DNA of 50,097 nucleotides from Nocardioides sp. GTDB taxonomy: Bacteria > Actinomycetota > Actinomycetes > Propionibacteriales > Nocardioidaceae. Position 1 is the first letter of the stretch. Each line of letters starts with the position of its first letter. The DNA is taken from contig NZ_JAOPXV010000097.1 in NCBI RefSeq assembly GCF_025964975.1, positions 1 to 50,097 on the forward strand. The letters are read 5' to 3'. A program made the position numbers and the translations under genes. The notes under the pieces are model-generated. The model saw only the letters and a program-made list of their open reading frames with translations, was not told the origin of the DNA and ran no database searches. Below are positions 17,380-25,086 of the stretch, in pieces.

Positions 17380-18720
17380 GTGGTGGATGACCCGCGCGAG
17401 CTCAACCTGACGATCGACCTCTGCCTGCGGATCGGTGAGGTGCTGCTGTCCTCGGGTGCGGGGGCGGCGGACGTCACTGCCACCATGCAGTCAGTCGCCC
17501 ACCACTTCGGCCTGCGCCACCCGGAGCTCGACGTGACCTTCACGGCGCTGTCGATGAGCTACCAGCCGTCGCCCGAGGAACCGGCGGTGCTGATGATCCG
17601 CAACATCAAGCACCGCGACATCGACTACGCCGACCTCACCCAGGTCGACCACCTGGTGCACGAGGTGATCGCCGGCAAGCTGGACCTCTACCTGGCGCGC
17701 ACCCGGATGGCCACCATCCTCTCGGTGGGTCACCCGTGGCCGCGGTGGTCGGTCACCCTGGCGTGGGGCGTGATGTGCGCCAGCGTGGCCGTGTTCCTCG
17801 GCGGGGACTGGCTGATTGCCCTGATCGCGTCGGCCTCGGCGATGTCGATCGACCGCCTCCAGATGGCGCTCGGACGGCGCCGGCTGCCCACCTTCTACCT
17901 CCAGGTCGCCGGAGGTGCCGTCGCGACCCTGTTCGCCACCGCCCTCGCGGCCACTCCGTTGGCAGCCGACCTCTCACTGGTGGTGACCGCCAACATCGTG
18001 ATGCTGCTGGCGGGTGTCGGTTTCATGGGGGCGATCCAGGACGCGCTCACCGGGTTCTACGTCACCAGCGGCGCGCGGATGATCGAGGCGCTGCTGGCCA
18101 CCGCCGGCATCATTGCCGGAGTCAGCGGAGGGCTGTCCGTGGCTGACGTCGTCGGTGTCGACCTCGGACAGCTGGTCCCTGGCCGAGCGCTCGGCAACCA
18201 CGTTCTGGTGGGGGTGATGGGAGCGGCCGTCTCGGCCGCGGCCTTCGCGTTCGCCTGCTACGCCCCGCGCCGAGCGCTGGTGCCGATCGCCCTCACCTCC
18301 GCGTTGGCGACCCTGCTGCACACGGTCGTCGCAGACACCGGTCTCGGCCGCACGTGGGCGGCTGCACTCGGTGCGTTCGTCATCGGCCTGGTCGCCTACG
18401 CCGTCGCCGGTCGCTTCCGGGTGCCACCGCTGGTGGTCGCGGTGTCATCGATCGTGCCGCTGCTCCCCGGCCTCCTCATCTACCGCGGGCTGTCCTTGCT
18501 GACAGCGGGCGGCTCCGGCACCTCAGAAGGCATCGTGGCGATGATGACGGCCGCGTCGGTGGCGGTCGCTCTCGCCTCGGGGGTGATCCTCGGCGAGTAC
18601 CTCGCCCAGCCGCTGAAGCGCGAGACCTCACGCCTGGAGGCACGCCTCGCCGGCCCCCGCCTGGTCGGGCCCTACCGTGCGTCACGGCGGGGTGGCACGC
18701 GCGGCGACCGCATCACCTGA
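17380..18720 (+). CDS. thrE: Threonine/serine exporter, ThrE family
   Basis: 446-aa membrane protein that exports threonine and serine using the proton gradient, as shown for ThrE of Corynebacterium glutamicum. The N-terminal soluble half holds the family motif LLSSGAGAADVTATMQSVA and the HPELDVTFTALSMSYQ region; about ten hydrophobic segments follow from residue 110 on, ending in the ThrE_2-type second half (PPLVVAVSSIVPLLPGLLI). Both halves are fused in one chain, as in Corynebacterium; in other bacteria they are separate. Start at GTG 17380 or 17383; no strong Shine-Dalgarno sequence. The convergent DUF402 gene ends 2 bases after this stop. Confidence 0.88.
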   Translation: MVDDPRELNLTIDLCLRIGEVLLSSGAGAADVTATMQSVAHHFGLRHPELDVTFTALSMSYQPSPEEPAVLMIRNIKHRDIDYADLTQVDHLVHEVIAGKLDLYLARTRMATILSVGHPWPRWSVTLAWGVMCASVAVFLGGDWLIALIASASAMSIDRLQMALGRRRLPTFYLQVAGGAVATLFATALAATPLAADLSLVVTANIVMLLAGVGFMGAIQDALTGFYVTSGARMIEALLATAGIIAGVSGGLSVADVVGVDLGQLVPGRALGNHVLVGVMGAAVSAAAFAFACYAPRRALVPIALTSALATLLHTVVADTGLGRTWAAALGAFVIGLVAYAVAGRFRVPPLVVAVSSIVPLLPGLLIYRGLSLLTAGGSGTSEGIVAMMTAASVAVALASGVILGEYLAQPLKRETSRLEARLAGPRLVGPYRASRRGGTRGDRIT

Positions 18721-18722
18721 CC

Positions 18723-19280
18723 TCAGGTGGCCAGCTCGGCCAGCCGCTCGAGCCACAGCAAATGGCTCCCGTCGTACGGCGCAGCGCCGGCCTCCACGGC
18801 CGCCCTGACCTCGTCCGCACTTGCCCGGGCCGCGGCGATCACGTCGGCCGGGTAGCCGAAGGACACCTGGTGCTCGAGGAACTCGTCCTCGTCGTCGATG
18901 AAGACCGAGCCGTCGAAGCGGCGGACCACGTCGAGGTCCAGGTCGACCGCACGCAAGAGGTCGCCCTCCCACTCCGCAGGCGTCGTGGCGTCGACATAGA
19001 TCTGGACGTCGGAACCTGGGACACCAAGGTCGCCGGCAGCCGCCCAGAAGGTCGCCAGGTGCCACGGACGCTGCCCCTCGACCACCGCAGGGACCAGCCC
19101 GACGTGGTTGCGCTGCCCGATGAACTCGTGACCCGGTCGGGAGTACTGCGTCCCCGCCGGGAAGCCGAGCCACTCGCCGTGGTCGTCAGCTCCGAGGATC
19201 GTGGCTTCGTACTCCCAGTGCGGCCGGTCGCCCCACTTGCTCATCCGACAGCGGACACGGGTGCCGGGTGCACGGGTCAT
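18723..19280 (-). CDS. DUF402 domain protein
   Basis: 185 aa. The DUF402 barrel is recognisable from GLVPAVVEGQRPWHLATFW through IYVDATTPAEWEGD to VDLDLDVVRRFDGSVFIDDEDEF; the Asp-rich block is the metal/nucleotide-contact region known from relatives such as FomD. Members hydrolyse nucleoside phosphate bonds in the few cases studied; the role here is unknown. It lies 9 bases after the SDR gene on the same strand but also has a TAGCGT hexamer (19287-19292) 6 bases before its ATG, so it may be transcribed both with that operon and on its own. Confidence 0.85.
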   Translation of the reverse strand: MTRAPGTRVRCRMSKWGDRPHWEYEATILGADDHGEWLGFPAGTQYSRPGHEFIGQRNHVGLVPAVVEGQRPWHLATFWAAAGDLGVPGSDVQIYVDATTPAEWEGDLLRAVDLDLDVVRRFDGSVFIDDEDEFLEHQVSFGYPADVIAAARASADEVRAAVEAGAAPYDGSHLLWLERLAELAT

Positions 19281-19286
19281 GCGGTC

Positions 19287-19292
19287 ACGCTA
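19287..19292 (-). promoter_or_regulatory. -10 hexamer of the DUF402 gene (leaderless)
   Basis: TAGCGT on the minus strand, 6 bases before ATG 19280; it overlaps the last codons of the upstream SDR gene. Confidence 0.4.
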
Positions 19293-20117
19293 GCGAGTGA
19301 CGCGGGGGGCGATGCGGGCGACCACGTCCTGGTAGCGGGAGCCGGCGATCTTTGCGAAGTGGTGCAGCAGGTGGGCGTCGGCGCCGACGAGGACCCGGGC
19401 CTTGCCGGAGACGGCCCCCTTGAGGATGATCTCGGCGGCCTTGTCGGCCGTCATGCGCGCCAGCTTCTTCTCGAACACCGTCGTCAGCTTCGCGTGGTCC
19501 TCGCCGGTCGTCGTGCGGCCGTGGCGGACGATGCCGGTCCTGATCCCGCCGGGGTGGACGCAGGTCACGGTGACCGGGCGGCCGTTGATGAGCATCTCCT
19601 CCCGGAGCGCCTCGGTGAAGCCGCGGACGGCGTACTTCGTTGCGTTGTAGGCGGTCTGGCCGGGCATCGAGATCAGTCCGAAGAGCGAGGAGATGTTGAC
19701 GAGCGCACCGTTGCCCGACGCGATGAGGTGCGGCAGGAACTCCTTGGTGCCGTGGACGACGCCGTTCAGGTTGACCCCGACGATCCAGTCGAAGTCGTCG
19801 TAGGTCATCTCCTCGAAGTCCCCGCTGACCGAGACCCCGGCGTTGTTGACGACGAGGTTGACGCGACCGAACTGACCGGCGACGGCGGTGGCCCACTGGG
19901 CCACTGCTTCCCGGTCGGAGACGTCGAGCACGTCGCTGCGGACCTCGGCACCGAGCGCCTTGACCATCTCGACGGTCTCGGCCAGGCCGTCGGCGTTCCA
20001 GTCGGAGAGGGCGAGCAGGGCTCCCTGCTCGGCGGCCAGCCGGGCCAGCGCGCGGCCGATGCCGGAGCCGGCTCCGCTGATGACGACGACTTTGTCCTGG
20101 ACGCTCTCGAGGCTCAT
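19290..20117 (-). CDS. Short-chain dehydrogenase/reductase (SDR)
   Basis: 275-aa classical SDR. Cofactor motif ISGAGSGIGRALARL near residue 14, NNAG in VVNNAGVSVSG, catalytic Ser in LVNISSLFGL and the YxxxK pair in YNATKYAVRGF. Asp after the second strand (SDWNADG) suggests a preference for NAD(H). It overlaps the monooxygenase gene upstream by 4 bases (ATGA), so the two products are made together. An alcohol dehydrogenase feeding ketone to a Baeyer-Villiger enzyme is the obvious pairing, as with mymA and sadH in Mycobacterium tuberculosis (known gene pair). The physiological substrate is not known. Confidence 0.88.
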   Translation of the reverse strand: MSLESVQDKVVVISGAGSGIGRALARLAAEQGALLALSDWNADGLAETVEMVKALGAEVRSDVLDVSDREAVAQWATAVAGQFGRVNLVVNNAGVSVSGDFEEMTYDDFDWIVGVNLNGVVHGTKEFLPHLIASGNGALVNISSLFGLISMPGQTAYNATKYAVRGFTEALREEMLINGRPVTVTCVHPGGIRTGIVRHGRTTTGEDHAKLTTVFEKKLARMTADKAAEIILKGAVSGKARVLVGADAHLLHHFAKIAGSRYQDVVARIAPRVTR

Positions 20118-21619
20118 GCGCGGGCTCCTTCGGTCGTGCGGGCGGGTTCGAGGTCGTAGTGCTCCGCGTCAAAGCGAGCGAGGAGCTTGCGGAAGGAGAT
20201 CGTGCTCCGCGGCCACAGCGTGGTGTTCTTGCCGTGCGCATCGAGATACCAGCTCGAGCATCCCCCCGCCGACCACACCGTGCGCTTCATCCGGCTCTGG
20301 AGGTTGGCGTTCCACTCGTCCTGGGCCTGTTGACGCGGCTCGATGGCGGCGTACTCGTGCGTCTTCATCGTCCGCAGCGCGTCGAGGACGTAGGCGATCT
20401 GCGACTCGATGATGAAGACCATCGAGGAGTGGCCCAGACCGGTGTTGGCCCCGACGAGCTGGAAGAGGTTGGGGAACCCGTGGGTCGTCGTGCCCTTGTA
20501 GGACGCCATACCGCGCTCTGCCCACACCTCGGCCAGGGATCTCCCGCCCCGGCCGTACAGGTGCTCGGCGATCGGCTGCTCGGTGGTCTGGAAGCCGGTC
20601 GCCACGACCAGGACGTCGATGGGTCGCTCGGTGCCGTCGGCGGTGACGACGGCGTCGCCGGTCACCTTGATGATCGGATCTGTCACCAGGTCGACGTTGT
20701 CGGCGGCGAGGGCGGGGTAGTAGGTGTTGGAGATCAGGATGCGCTTGCAGCCGATCTCGTAGGTCGGGGTGACCTTGGCGCGGAGCTCCGGGTCGTCGAT
20801 GGCCTTGGCCATGTGGGCGAGGGCGATCTTCTTCGCCGGGGCCATCAGCTTCGGGTTCCAGACGAAACCGGGCACGTAGAGCTCGCGGCCGAGGTAGATG
20901 CCGGCGCGGTAGGCACGCTGGACGGCTGGGACGGTCTTGAACAGCAGGCGCTCCAGGCGGGTGTAGCGGCGGTCGTTGCGCGGCATGACGTACGGCGCAG
21001 TGCGCTGGTAGACGTCCAGGTGCGCCACGTCGGGGGCGATCGCCGGGACGATCTGGATGCTGGACGCGCCCGTGCCGATCACCGCGACCCGCTTGCCGGT
21101 GAGGTCGACATCGTGGCGCCAGCGCGCCGAGTGGAAGACCTCGCCCTGGAAGGTCTCGATGCCCTCGATCTCCGGCAGCTTCGGTGCCGAGAGCCCTCCG
21201 GACCCGGAGATGAGGGTCTTCGAGATGACCTCACCGCGAGTGGTGGTCACGTGCCAGCGCTGGTCGTCCTCGTCCCAGCGCGCGTCACTCAGCTCGGTGT
21301 CGAAGCAGAACCGGTCAAGCGTCCCGGACTCCTCCGCGACCGTGCGCAGGTAGGCCTCGATCTCCGGCTGCGGGGAGAACGACATCGACCAGTCCGGGTT
21401 GGGTGCGAACGAGAAGGAGTAGAGCTGGCTGGGGACGTCGCACGCCGCGCCGGGATAGCTGTTGGCGCGCCACGTGCCGCCGACGCCGCCGTCCTTCTCG
21501 ATGACGAGGAAGTCGTCCTCGCCGGCTTCGGCCAACCTGATCGCCATACCGAGACCGGCGAAGCCCGCGCCGACGATCAGATGGTCGACCGTGGCCGGGA
21601 GCGTCCGCTGCTGTGTCAT
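20114..21619 (-). CDS. Flavin-containing (Baeyer-Villiger type) monooxygenase
   Basis: 501-aa FAD- and NADPH-dependent monooxygenase. First dinucleotide fold VGAGFAGLGMAIRL near residue 17, the BVMO fingerprint FxGxxxHxxxW as FQGEVFHSARW, and the second Rossmann motif VIGTGASSIQI directly after it. The C-terminal part (KGTTTHGFPNLFQLVGANTG) matches cyclohexanone-type enzymes and mycobacterial MymA/EthA relatives. It likely oxidises ketones to esters. A TAGCCT hexamer lies 6 bases before the ATG, so the transcript is probably leaderless, and its -35 region falls on the palindrome shared with the divergent TetR gene. Confidence 0.9.
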   Translation of the reverse strand: MTQQRTLPATVDHLIVGAGFAGLGMAIRLAEAGEDDFLVIEKDGGVGGTWRANSYPGAACDVPSQLYSFSFAPNPDWSMSFSPQPEIEAYLRTVAEESGTLDRFCFDTELSDARWDEDDQRWHVTTTRGEVISKTLISGSGGLSAPKLPEIEGIETFQGEVFHSARWRHDVDLTGKRVAVIGTGASSIQIVPAIAPDVAHLDVYQRTAPYVMPRNDRRYTRLERLLFKTVPAVQRAYRAGIYLGRELYVPGFVWNPKLMAPAKKIALAHMAKAIDDPELRAKVTPTYEIGCKRILISNTYYPALAADNVDLVTDPIIKVTGDAVVTADGTERPIDVLVVATGFQTTEQPIAEHLYGRGGRSLAEVWAERGMASYKGTTTHGFPNLFQLVGANTGLGHSSMVFIIESQIAYVLDALRTMKTHEYAAIEPRQQAQDEWNANLQSRMKRTVWSAGGCSSWYLDAHGKNTTLWPRSTISFRKLLARFDAEHYDLEPARTTEGARA

Positions 21620-21625
21620 GGGGGG

Positions 21626-21661
21626 AGGCTATTGCGATTACTGAATATCCGTCAATAAGAT
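21626..21661. promoter_or_regulatory. Divergent promoters and TetR-type operator
   Basis: An inverted repeat TTACTGA-N7-TCAATAA (21638-21658; one mismatch in 7) lies between the monooxygenase operon and the tetR gene. On the minus strand TAGCCT (21626-21631) is 6 bases before the monooxygenase ATG; on the plus strand TAAGAT (21656-21661) is 6 bases before GTG 21668. The right half-site overlaps the tetR -10. The layout fits a TetR repressor controlling itself and the operon. Confidence 0.65.
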
Positions 21662-21667
21662 GTGGTC

Positions 21668-22258
21668 GTGACCACGTCCGCTCGCACCAGGCTGGCTCCC
21701 GAGGCGCGGCGTCTCCAGCTGCTCGACCTCGGCGCGCGCCTGTTCGCGACCCATTCGGTCGAGGAGATCTCGATCGACCTGCTGGCGGAGGAGGCGGGGG
21801 TCTCCCGGGGTCTGCTCTACCACTACTTCGGCTCCAAGCAGGACTTCCGTGAGGCCGTCATCAGGCACGCGGTCGAGGACCTCGTCGCCCAGACCGCGCC
21901 CCCCGCGACCGGGGAGCCGATCGAGCGACTGGTCGTCTCGCTGGGGGTGTACGTCGACTACGTGCTCGCCAACCTGACCTGCTATCGCTCCCTCGTCCGC
22001 GCCGCCGCGGGGGGCACCGGCGAGGTGCAGGCGCTCTACGAGGAGGGACGCGCAGCGCTGACGGACCGCATCTTCCGCGAGGACAGCCTGGGCGAGGTCG
22101 TCACGGACACTCCACAGTCGCGGCTCGTCGTCCGCGGGTGGACGGCGATGGCCGAGGAGCTGGTGCTGGCCTGGTGCGACGACCCGTCAGGGATGACCCG
22201 CGACGAGCTCGTCGGAGTGCTGGCGTTGTCGCTGCCGGCCCTGGTCGACCTGGTCTGA
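21668..22258 (+). CDS. TetR family transcriptional repressor
   Basis: 196 aa. The N-terminal helix-turn-helix is clear: RRLQLLDLGARLFATHSVEE, then IDLLAEEAGVSRGLLYHYFG and SKQDFREAVI, the standard TetR recognition helix and following helix 4. The C-terminal all-helical ligand domain is about 130 residues. I chose GTG 21668 because TAAGAT ends exactly 6 bases before it; GTG 21662 is the alternative. Divergence from the monooxygenase/SDR operon across a palindrome makes those genes the likely targets and a ketone or related oxygenated compound the likely inducer, which is inference. Confidence 0.88.
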   Translation: MTTSARTRLAPEARRLQLLDLGARLFATHSVEEISIDLLAEEAGVSRGLLYHYFGSKQDFREAVIRHAVEDLVAQTAPPATGEPIERLVVSLGVYVDYVLANLTCYRSLVRAAAGGTGEVQALYEEGRAALTDRIFREDSLGEVVTDTPQSRLVVRGWTAMAEELVLAWCDDPSGMTRDELVGVLALSLPALVDLV

Positions 22259-22280
22259 ACGGGGAATGGTCCAGACCAGG
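22249..22280 (+). terminator. Hairpin at the end of tetR, between convergent genes
   Basis: A perfect 9-bp stem, CCTGGTCTG (22249-22257) with CAGACCAGG (22272-22280), closes a 14-base loop and overlaps the tetR stop codon. No T-run follows, which is usual for high-GC actinobacterial terminators. The rest of the gap to 22404 holds nothing I recognise. Confidence 0.5.
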
Positions 22281-22404
22281 CCAACGGGGAGTCCTTCACC
22301 GCCTGGCCGATCACCGTGTCCAACCCTGCGGGTGGCGTCACGACGGGTTTGCGTCCGCAGGTGTGGGTGGTCTGCGCCCCGGCTCCTTGACAGCAGGGAG
22401 ATCC

Positions 22405-23793
22405 TCAGGGCAGGTGCACTGCGACTGAGGTGTCCTCGTTGCTGGACTGCAGCACGATCCGTCCGCCGTGCGCGGTGACGATGGCGTCGACCAGCGCGAG
22501 ACCCAGCCCGGCACCGCCGGTGCTCGTGCGCGCCTCGTCCGCGCGCACGAACCGCTCGAACGCATGGTCGGTGAGATGGGCGGGGAAGCCGGGACCGTCG
22601 TCGTGGACCACGAACCCGTCGGGTCGGCCGGTGACCGTCACCGTGGTGCCGGGCGGTGTGTGGTGGTGGGCGTTGGTCAGCAGGTTGGTCGCCACCTGGT
22701 GCAACCGGTGCGTGTCGCCACGTACCTCCACCGGCTCCTCGGGGAGCACGAGTCGCCAGACGTGCCCCGGCGCGCGTACCCGCGCATCGGCAACCGCCTC
22801 GAGCAACAGCTTGGTCAGGTCGACGATGTCGTCGGCCAGGGGCCGTCCCGAATCGAGCCGCGCAAGCAGAAGGAGGTCCTCCACCAAGGAGGTCATGCGA
22901 GCCGACTCCGACTCGACCTTCTCCAGCGCGGTCGCTGTGGCCTCGGGCTGGCGCCGCGCGAGCTCGGCGTAGCCCGCAATGGTGGCGAGCGGCGTCCGCA
23001 GCTCGTGCGAGGCGTCGGCCACGAACTGACGGACCTGCTGCTCGCTGCGCTGCCGGGCGGCCAACGAGGTCTCGACGTGGTCAAGGAGGATGTTGAGCGC
23101 GGCACCCACCTGTCCCACCTCGTTGCGCTCGTCGGTGAGCCGCGCGGGGACCCGGTCCCCGAGGTCGATCTCGCCCTCGGAGAGCGGCTGCTCCGCGACC
23201 CGGTGGGCGGTGGCGGCCACCTCCCGCAGTGGGGCGAGCTGGCGGCGTACGACGAAGGCGCCCAGCCCGGCCGCGACCAGGACCGAGAGGAGTCCCAGCA
23301 CCGCCTCGGCGAGCACGAGTGCGCCGACCGACTCGTCGACGTCCTTGGTGGGTAACCCCACCACGACGACACGGTCCCCGACCTTGCCCTGTGCCACGCG
23401 ATAGCGACCCACGCCGGGCAACGACACGTCGCGGACCCGTTGATCGACCTCCATCCGTCCCAGGACCTCGTAGGCCTCCTGGCTCAGGGATCGGGACTCG
23501 CCGGGACGATCACCCACCACGATCCCCTCGTGGCCGAGCTCTCCGGCGAACACCGCGACGAGGGTGCCGGGAGCCTGGTTGCGCAGGTCGGGCGTTCCCC
23601 GACCAGGGCCACCCGGTCCGGCGTCATCCAACCGGTGCAGGGTCTCGACCACGTCCGCGTCGAGGCGTTCGGTCAAGGCGTTCCTCATCACCAGCGTCGT
23701 CGCGACCCCGAGCAGGACGGCGACGAGGGCCACGAGTCCTACGGCCGTGATCACGAGGCGTGCCAGCAGGGTGTGCATCGACAAGGTCTTCAT
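22405..23793 (-). CDS. Two-component sensor histidine kinase
   Basis: 462-aa membrane kinase. One span at about residues 11-36, an extracytoplasmic sensor of about 120 residues, a second span at about 157-181, then HAMP (VAEQPLSEGEIDLGDRVP), the HisKA box VADASHELRTPLAT with phospho-acceptor His near 263, and an ATPase domain with N-box NLLTNAHHHTPPG, HDDGPGFP (G1) and GGAGLGLALVDAIV (G2). Everything needed for activity is present. It overlaps the regulator gene by 4 bases (ATGA). The frame is open upstream through the regulator, but ATG 23793 is the start that gives the signal-anchor span. Confidence 0.92.
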   Translation of the reverse strand: MKTLSMHTLLARLVITAVGLVALVAVLLGVATTLVMRNALTERLDADVVETLHRLDDAGPGGPGRGTPDLRNQAPGTLVAVFAGELGHEGIVVGDRPGESRSLSQEAYEVLGRMEVDQRVRDVSLPGVGRYRVAQGKVGDRVVVVGLPTKDVDESVGALVLAEAVLGLLSVLVAAGLGAFVVRRQLAPLREVAATAHRVAEQPLSEGEIDLGDRVPARLTDERNEVGQVGAALNILLDHVETSLAARQRSEQQVRQFVADASHELRTPLATIAGYAELARRQPEATATALEKVESESARMTSLVEDLLLLARLDSGRPLADDIVDLTKLLLEAVADARVRAPGHVWRLVLPEEPVEVRGDTHRLHQVATNLLTNAHHHTPPGTTVTVTGRPDGFVVHDDGPGFPAHLTDHAFERFVRADEARTSTGGAGLGLALVDAIVTAHGGRIVLQSSNEDTSVAVHLP

Positions 23794-24509
23794 GTGCGCG
23801 GTTTCAGCACGTAGCCGGCGCCGCGCATGGTGTGGATCATCGGCTCGCGACCGGCGTCGATCTTCTTGCGCAGGTAGGAGATGTAGAGCTCGACCACGTT
23901 GGCCTGCCCGCCGAAGTCGTATTGCCAGACGCGGTCCAGGATCTGTGCCTTGCTGAGCACCCGGCGGGGGTTGCGCATCAGGAAGCGCAGCAGCTCGAAC
24001 TCCGTCGCCGTCAGGCGGACCTCGTTGCCGTCGCGGAAGACCTCCCGACTGTCCTCGTCCAGGCTCAGGTCTCCGACGACCAGTACGTTGCGAGCGTCCG
24101 CGACGCTGGCACCGGACCGTCGCATCAGGGCGCGCAGACGAGCGACCACCTCCTCGAGGGAGAACGGCTTGGTGACGTAGTCGTCGCCCCCGGCGGTGAG
24201 TCCGGCGACGCGGTCCTCGACAGCGTCCTTGGCGGTGAGGAAGAGGACCGGTATGTCGGGCCGGGTGGCACGCATGCGCCGGAGCACCTCGAGGCCGTCG
24301 AAGTCGGGGAGCATGATGTCGAGCACGACCACGTCCGGCCCGACCTCGGCGGCTGCCGAGACGGCCTGCCGACCGGTGTGGACCATCGTGACCTGCCACC
24401 CCTCGTAGCGCAGGGCCATCGACAGCAGCTCGGCGATGTTGACCTCGTCGTCGACGACCAGCACGCGCACGGCAGTGCCGTCGTCCCTGGTCAGCTCCAT
24501 AGGGCCCAT
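23790..24509 (-). CDS. OmpR/PhoP-family response regulator
   Basis: 239 aa. Receiver domain with acidic pair VVDDE, phospho-acceptor Asp in VVLDIMLPDFDG (near residue 64), Thr in LFLTAKD and Lys in YVTKPFS. The C-terminal winged helix is typical: LTATEFELLRFLMRNPRRV, then VVELYISYLRKKIDAGR and MRGAGYVLKP. Candidate starts are GTG 24518, ATG 24509 and ATG 24500; none has a good Shine-Dalgarno sequence and I took 24509. The intergenic repeats upstream have the spacing expected for binding by this family, suggesting autoregulation and control of the divergent His-rich gene. Confidence 0.9.
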   Translation of the reverse strand: MGPMELTRDDGTAVRVLVVDDEVNIAELLSMALRYEGWQVTMVHTGRQAVSAAAEVGPDVVVLDIMLPDFDGLEVLRRMRATRPDIPVLFLTAKDAVEDRVAGLTAGGDDYVTKPFSLEEVVARLRALMRRSGASVADARNVLVVGDLSLDEDSREVFRDGNEVRLTATEFELLRFLMRNPRRVLSKAQILDRVWQYDFGGQANVVELYISYLRKKIDAGREPMIHTMRGAGYVLKPRT

Positions 24510-24522
24510 CGTGCACACTCGC

Positions 24523-24596
24523 GCTGTGTGTTTGCTGTGAGGAGCGTGTCACGGACATCTGTGCCAGCTCATGGCCGGCTCACAGCGGGCTGACAG
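24523..24596. promoter_or_regulatory. Two sets of 11-bp direct repeats, likely response-regulator sites
   Basis: On the plus strand three 11-mers stand in a row at 24564-24574, 24575-24585 and 24586-24596 (CCAGCTCATGG, CCGGCTCACAG, CGGGCTGACAG). In the opposite orientation GCTGTGTG (24523) and GCTGTGAG (24534) are also 11 bases apart; read on the minus strand these give the same CTCACAGC/CACACAGC core. One set faces each gene. Spacing of one helical turn is characteristic of OmpR/PhoP-family regulators. Confidence 0.6.
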
Positions 24597-24618
24597 GTAC
24601 GCCGGTCACGGTGTGGAC

Positions 24619-24990
24619 ATGACTGATGACAAGCACGACCCCACGCCCGAGACCGAGCCCATCCACGAGCACCACGAGCACCACGAGCACCACGAGCACC
24701 ACGAGGCGACACGGCCTCCTCGCCGGGGCCTGCGGGACCGGTTCGCCGCCACCGGCGACCGCCTTCGCGGCACCCGAGGACTGGTGGCAGCCACCCTGGC
24801 GGCCCTGATCATCGGGGGCCTCGGCGGCGCCGCCATCCATGCGGCCGTCGAGGACGGCCACCACGACCGCGGGGAGTTCAGCCGCGGCGAGCACCCGAGG
24901 GGACCCCACGACGGTGATCATGGCGGCCCGGGAGTCCCCGGCCGCCTGCCGGGCATGCTCCCGCCCACGACTGTCCCTGAGGGCGGCTGA
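24619..24990 (+). CDS. Small membrane protein with HEH/HHE repeat, unknown function
   Basis: 123 aa. The cytoplasmic N-terminus has a run of HEH/HHE units (about residues 15-28; ten His), then an Arg-rich segment, a single hydrophobic span at about 51-71 (LVAATLAALIIGGLGGAAIH) and an outward tail again rich in His, Asp and Gly ending in a Pro-rich stretch. Both flanks of the membrane could bind transition metal. The start at 24619 leaves a leader containing the 11-bp repeats. Divergent from a two-component system, it may be a metal-responsive or accessory membrane protein; no family known to me fits. A 22-bp-stem hairpin follows 6 bases after the stop. Confidence 0.7.
   Translation: MTDDKHDPTPETEPIHEHHEHHEHHEHHEATRPPRRGLRDRFAATGDRLRGTRGLVAATLAALIIGGLGGAAIHAAVEDGHHDRGEFSRGEHPRGPHDGDHGGPGVPGRLPGMLPPTTVPEGG
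24664..24705 (+). repeat. In-gene 9-bp tandem repeat (CACGAGCAC)
   Basis: About four and a half direct copies of CACGAGCAC encode the His/Glu run of the protein. Such a perfect repeat could expand or contract by slippage, changing the number of His residues without changing frame. Confidence 0.75.
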
Positions 24991-24996
24991 CCCGAC

Positions 24997-25047
24997 CCGA
25001 CCGTGTGGGTCTGGTGCCCACCATTGGCGCCAGATCCACACGGTCGG
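24997..25047 (+). terminator. Strong hairpin, 22-bp stem with 7-base loop
   Basis: Left arm 24997-25018 pairs with right arm 25026-25047 over 22 positions; two are G-U wobbles in RNA and the rest Watson-Crick. The loop is CACCATT. It begins 6 bases after the stop of the His-rich gene and ends 39 bases before hrpA. No T-run follows. Most likely it terminates transcription of the His-rich gene and insulates hrpA. Confidence 0.7.
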
Positions 25048-25086
25048 CGCAAAGCGGGTTGCGGCGTAGGCGAGAATGGGAGGGTT

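Noticed and set aside
22405-24558. Single 717-codon frame through kinase and upstream region, read as a fusion protein
   Set aside because: The upstream part is the response regulator gene read in another frame; the kinase start with its membrane anchor is at 23793.
24664-24705. Repeat considered as a CRISPR-like or tandem non-coding array
   Set aside because: Units are 9 bases, contiguous, in frame, and encode the His/Glu run of a protein.
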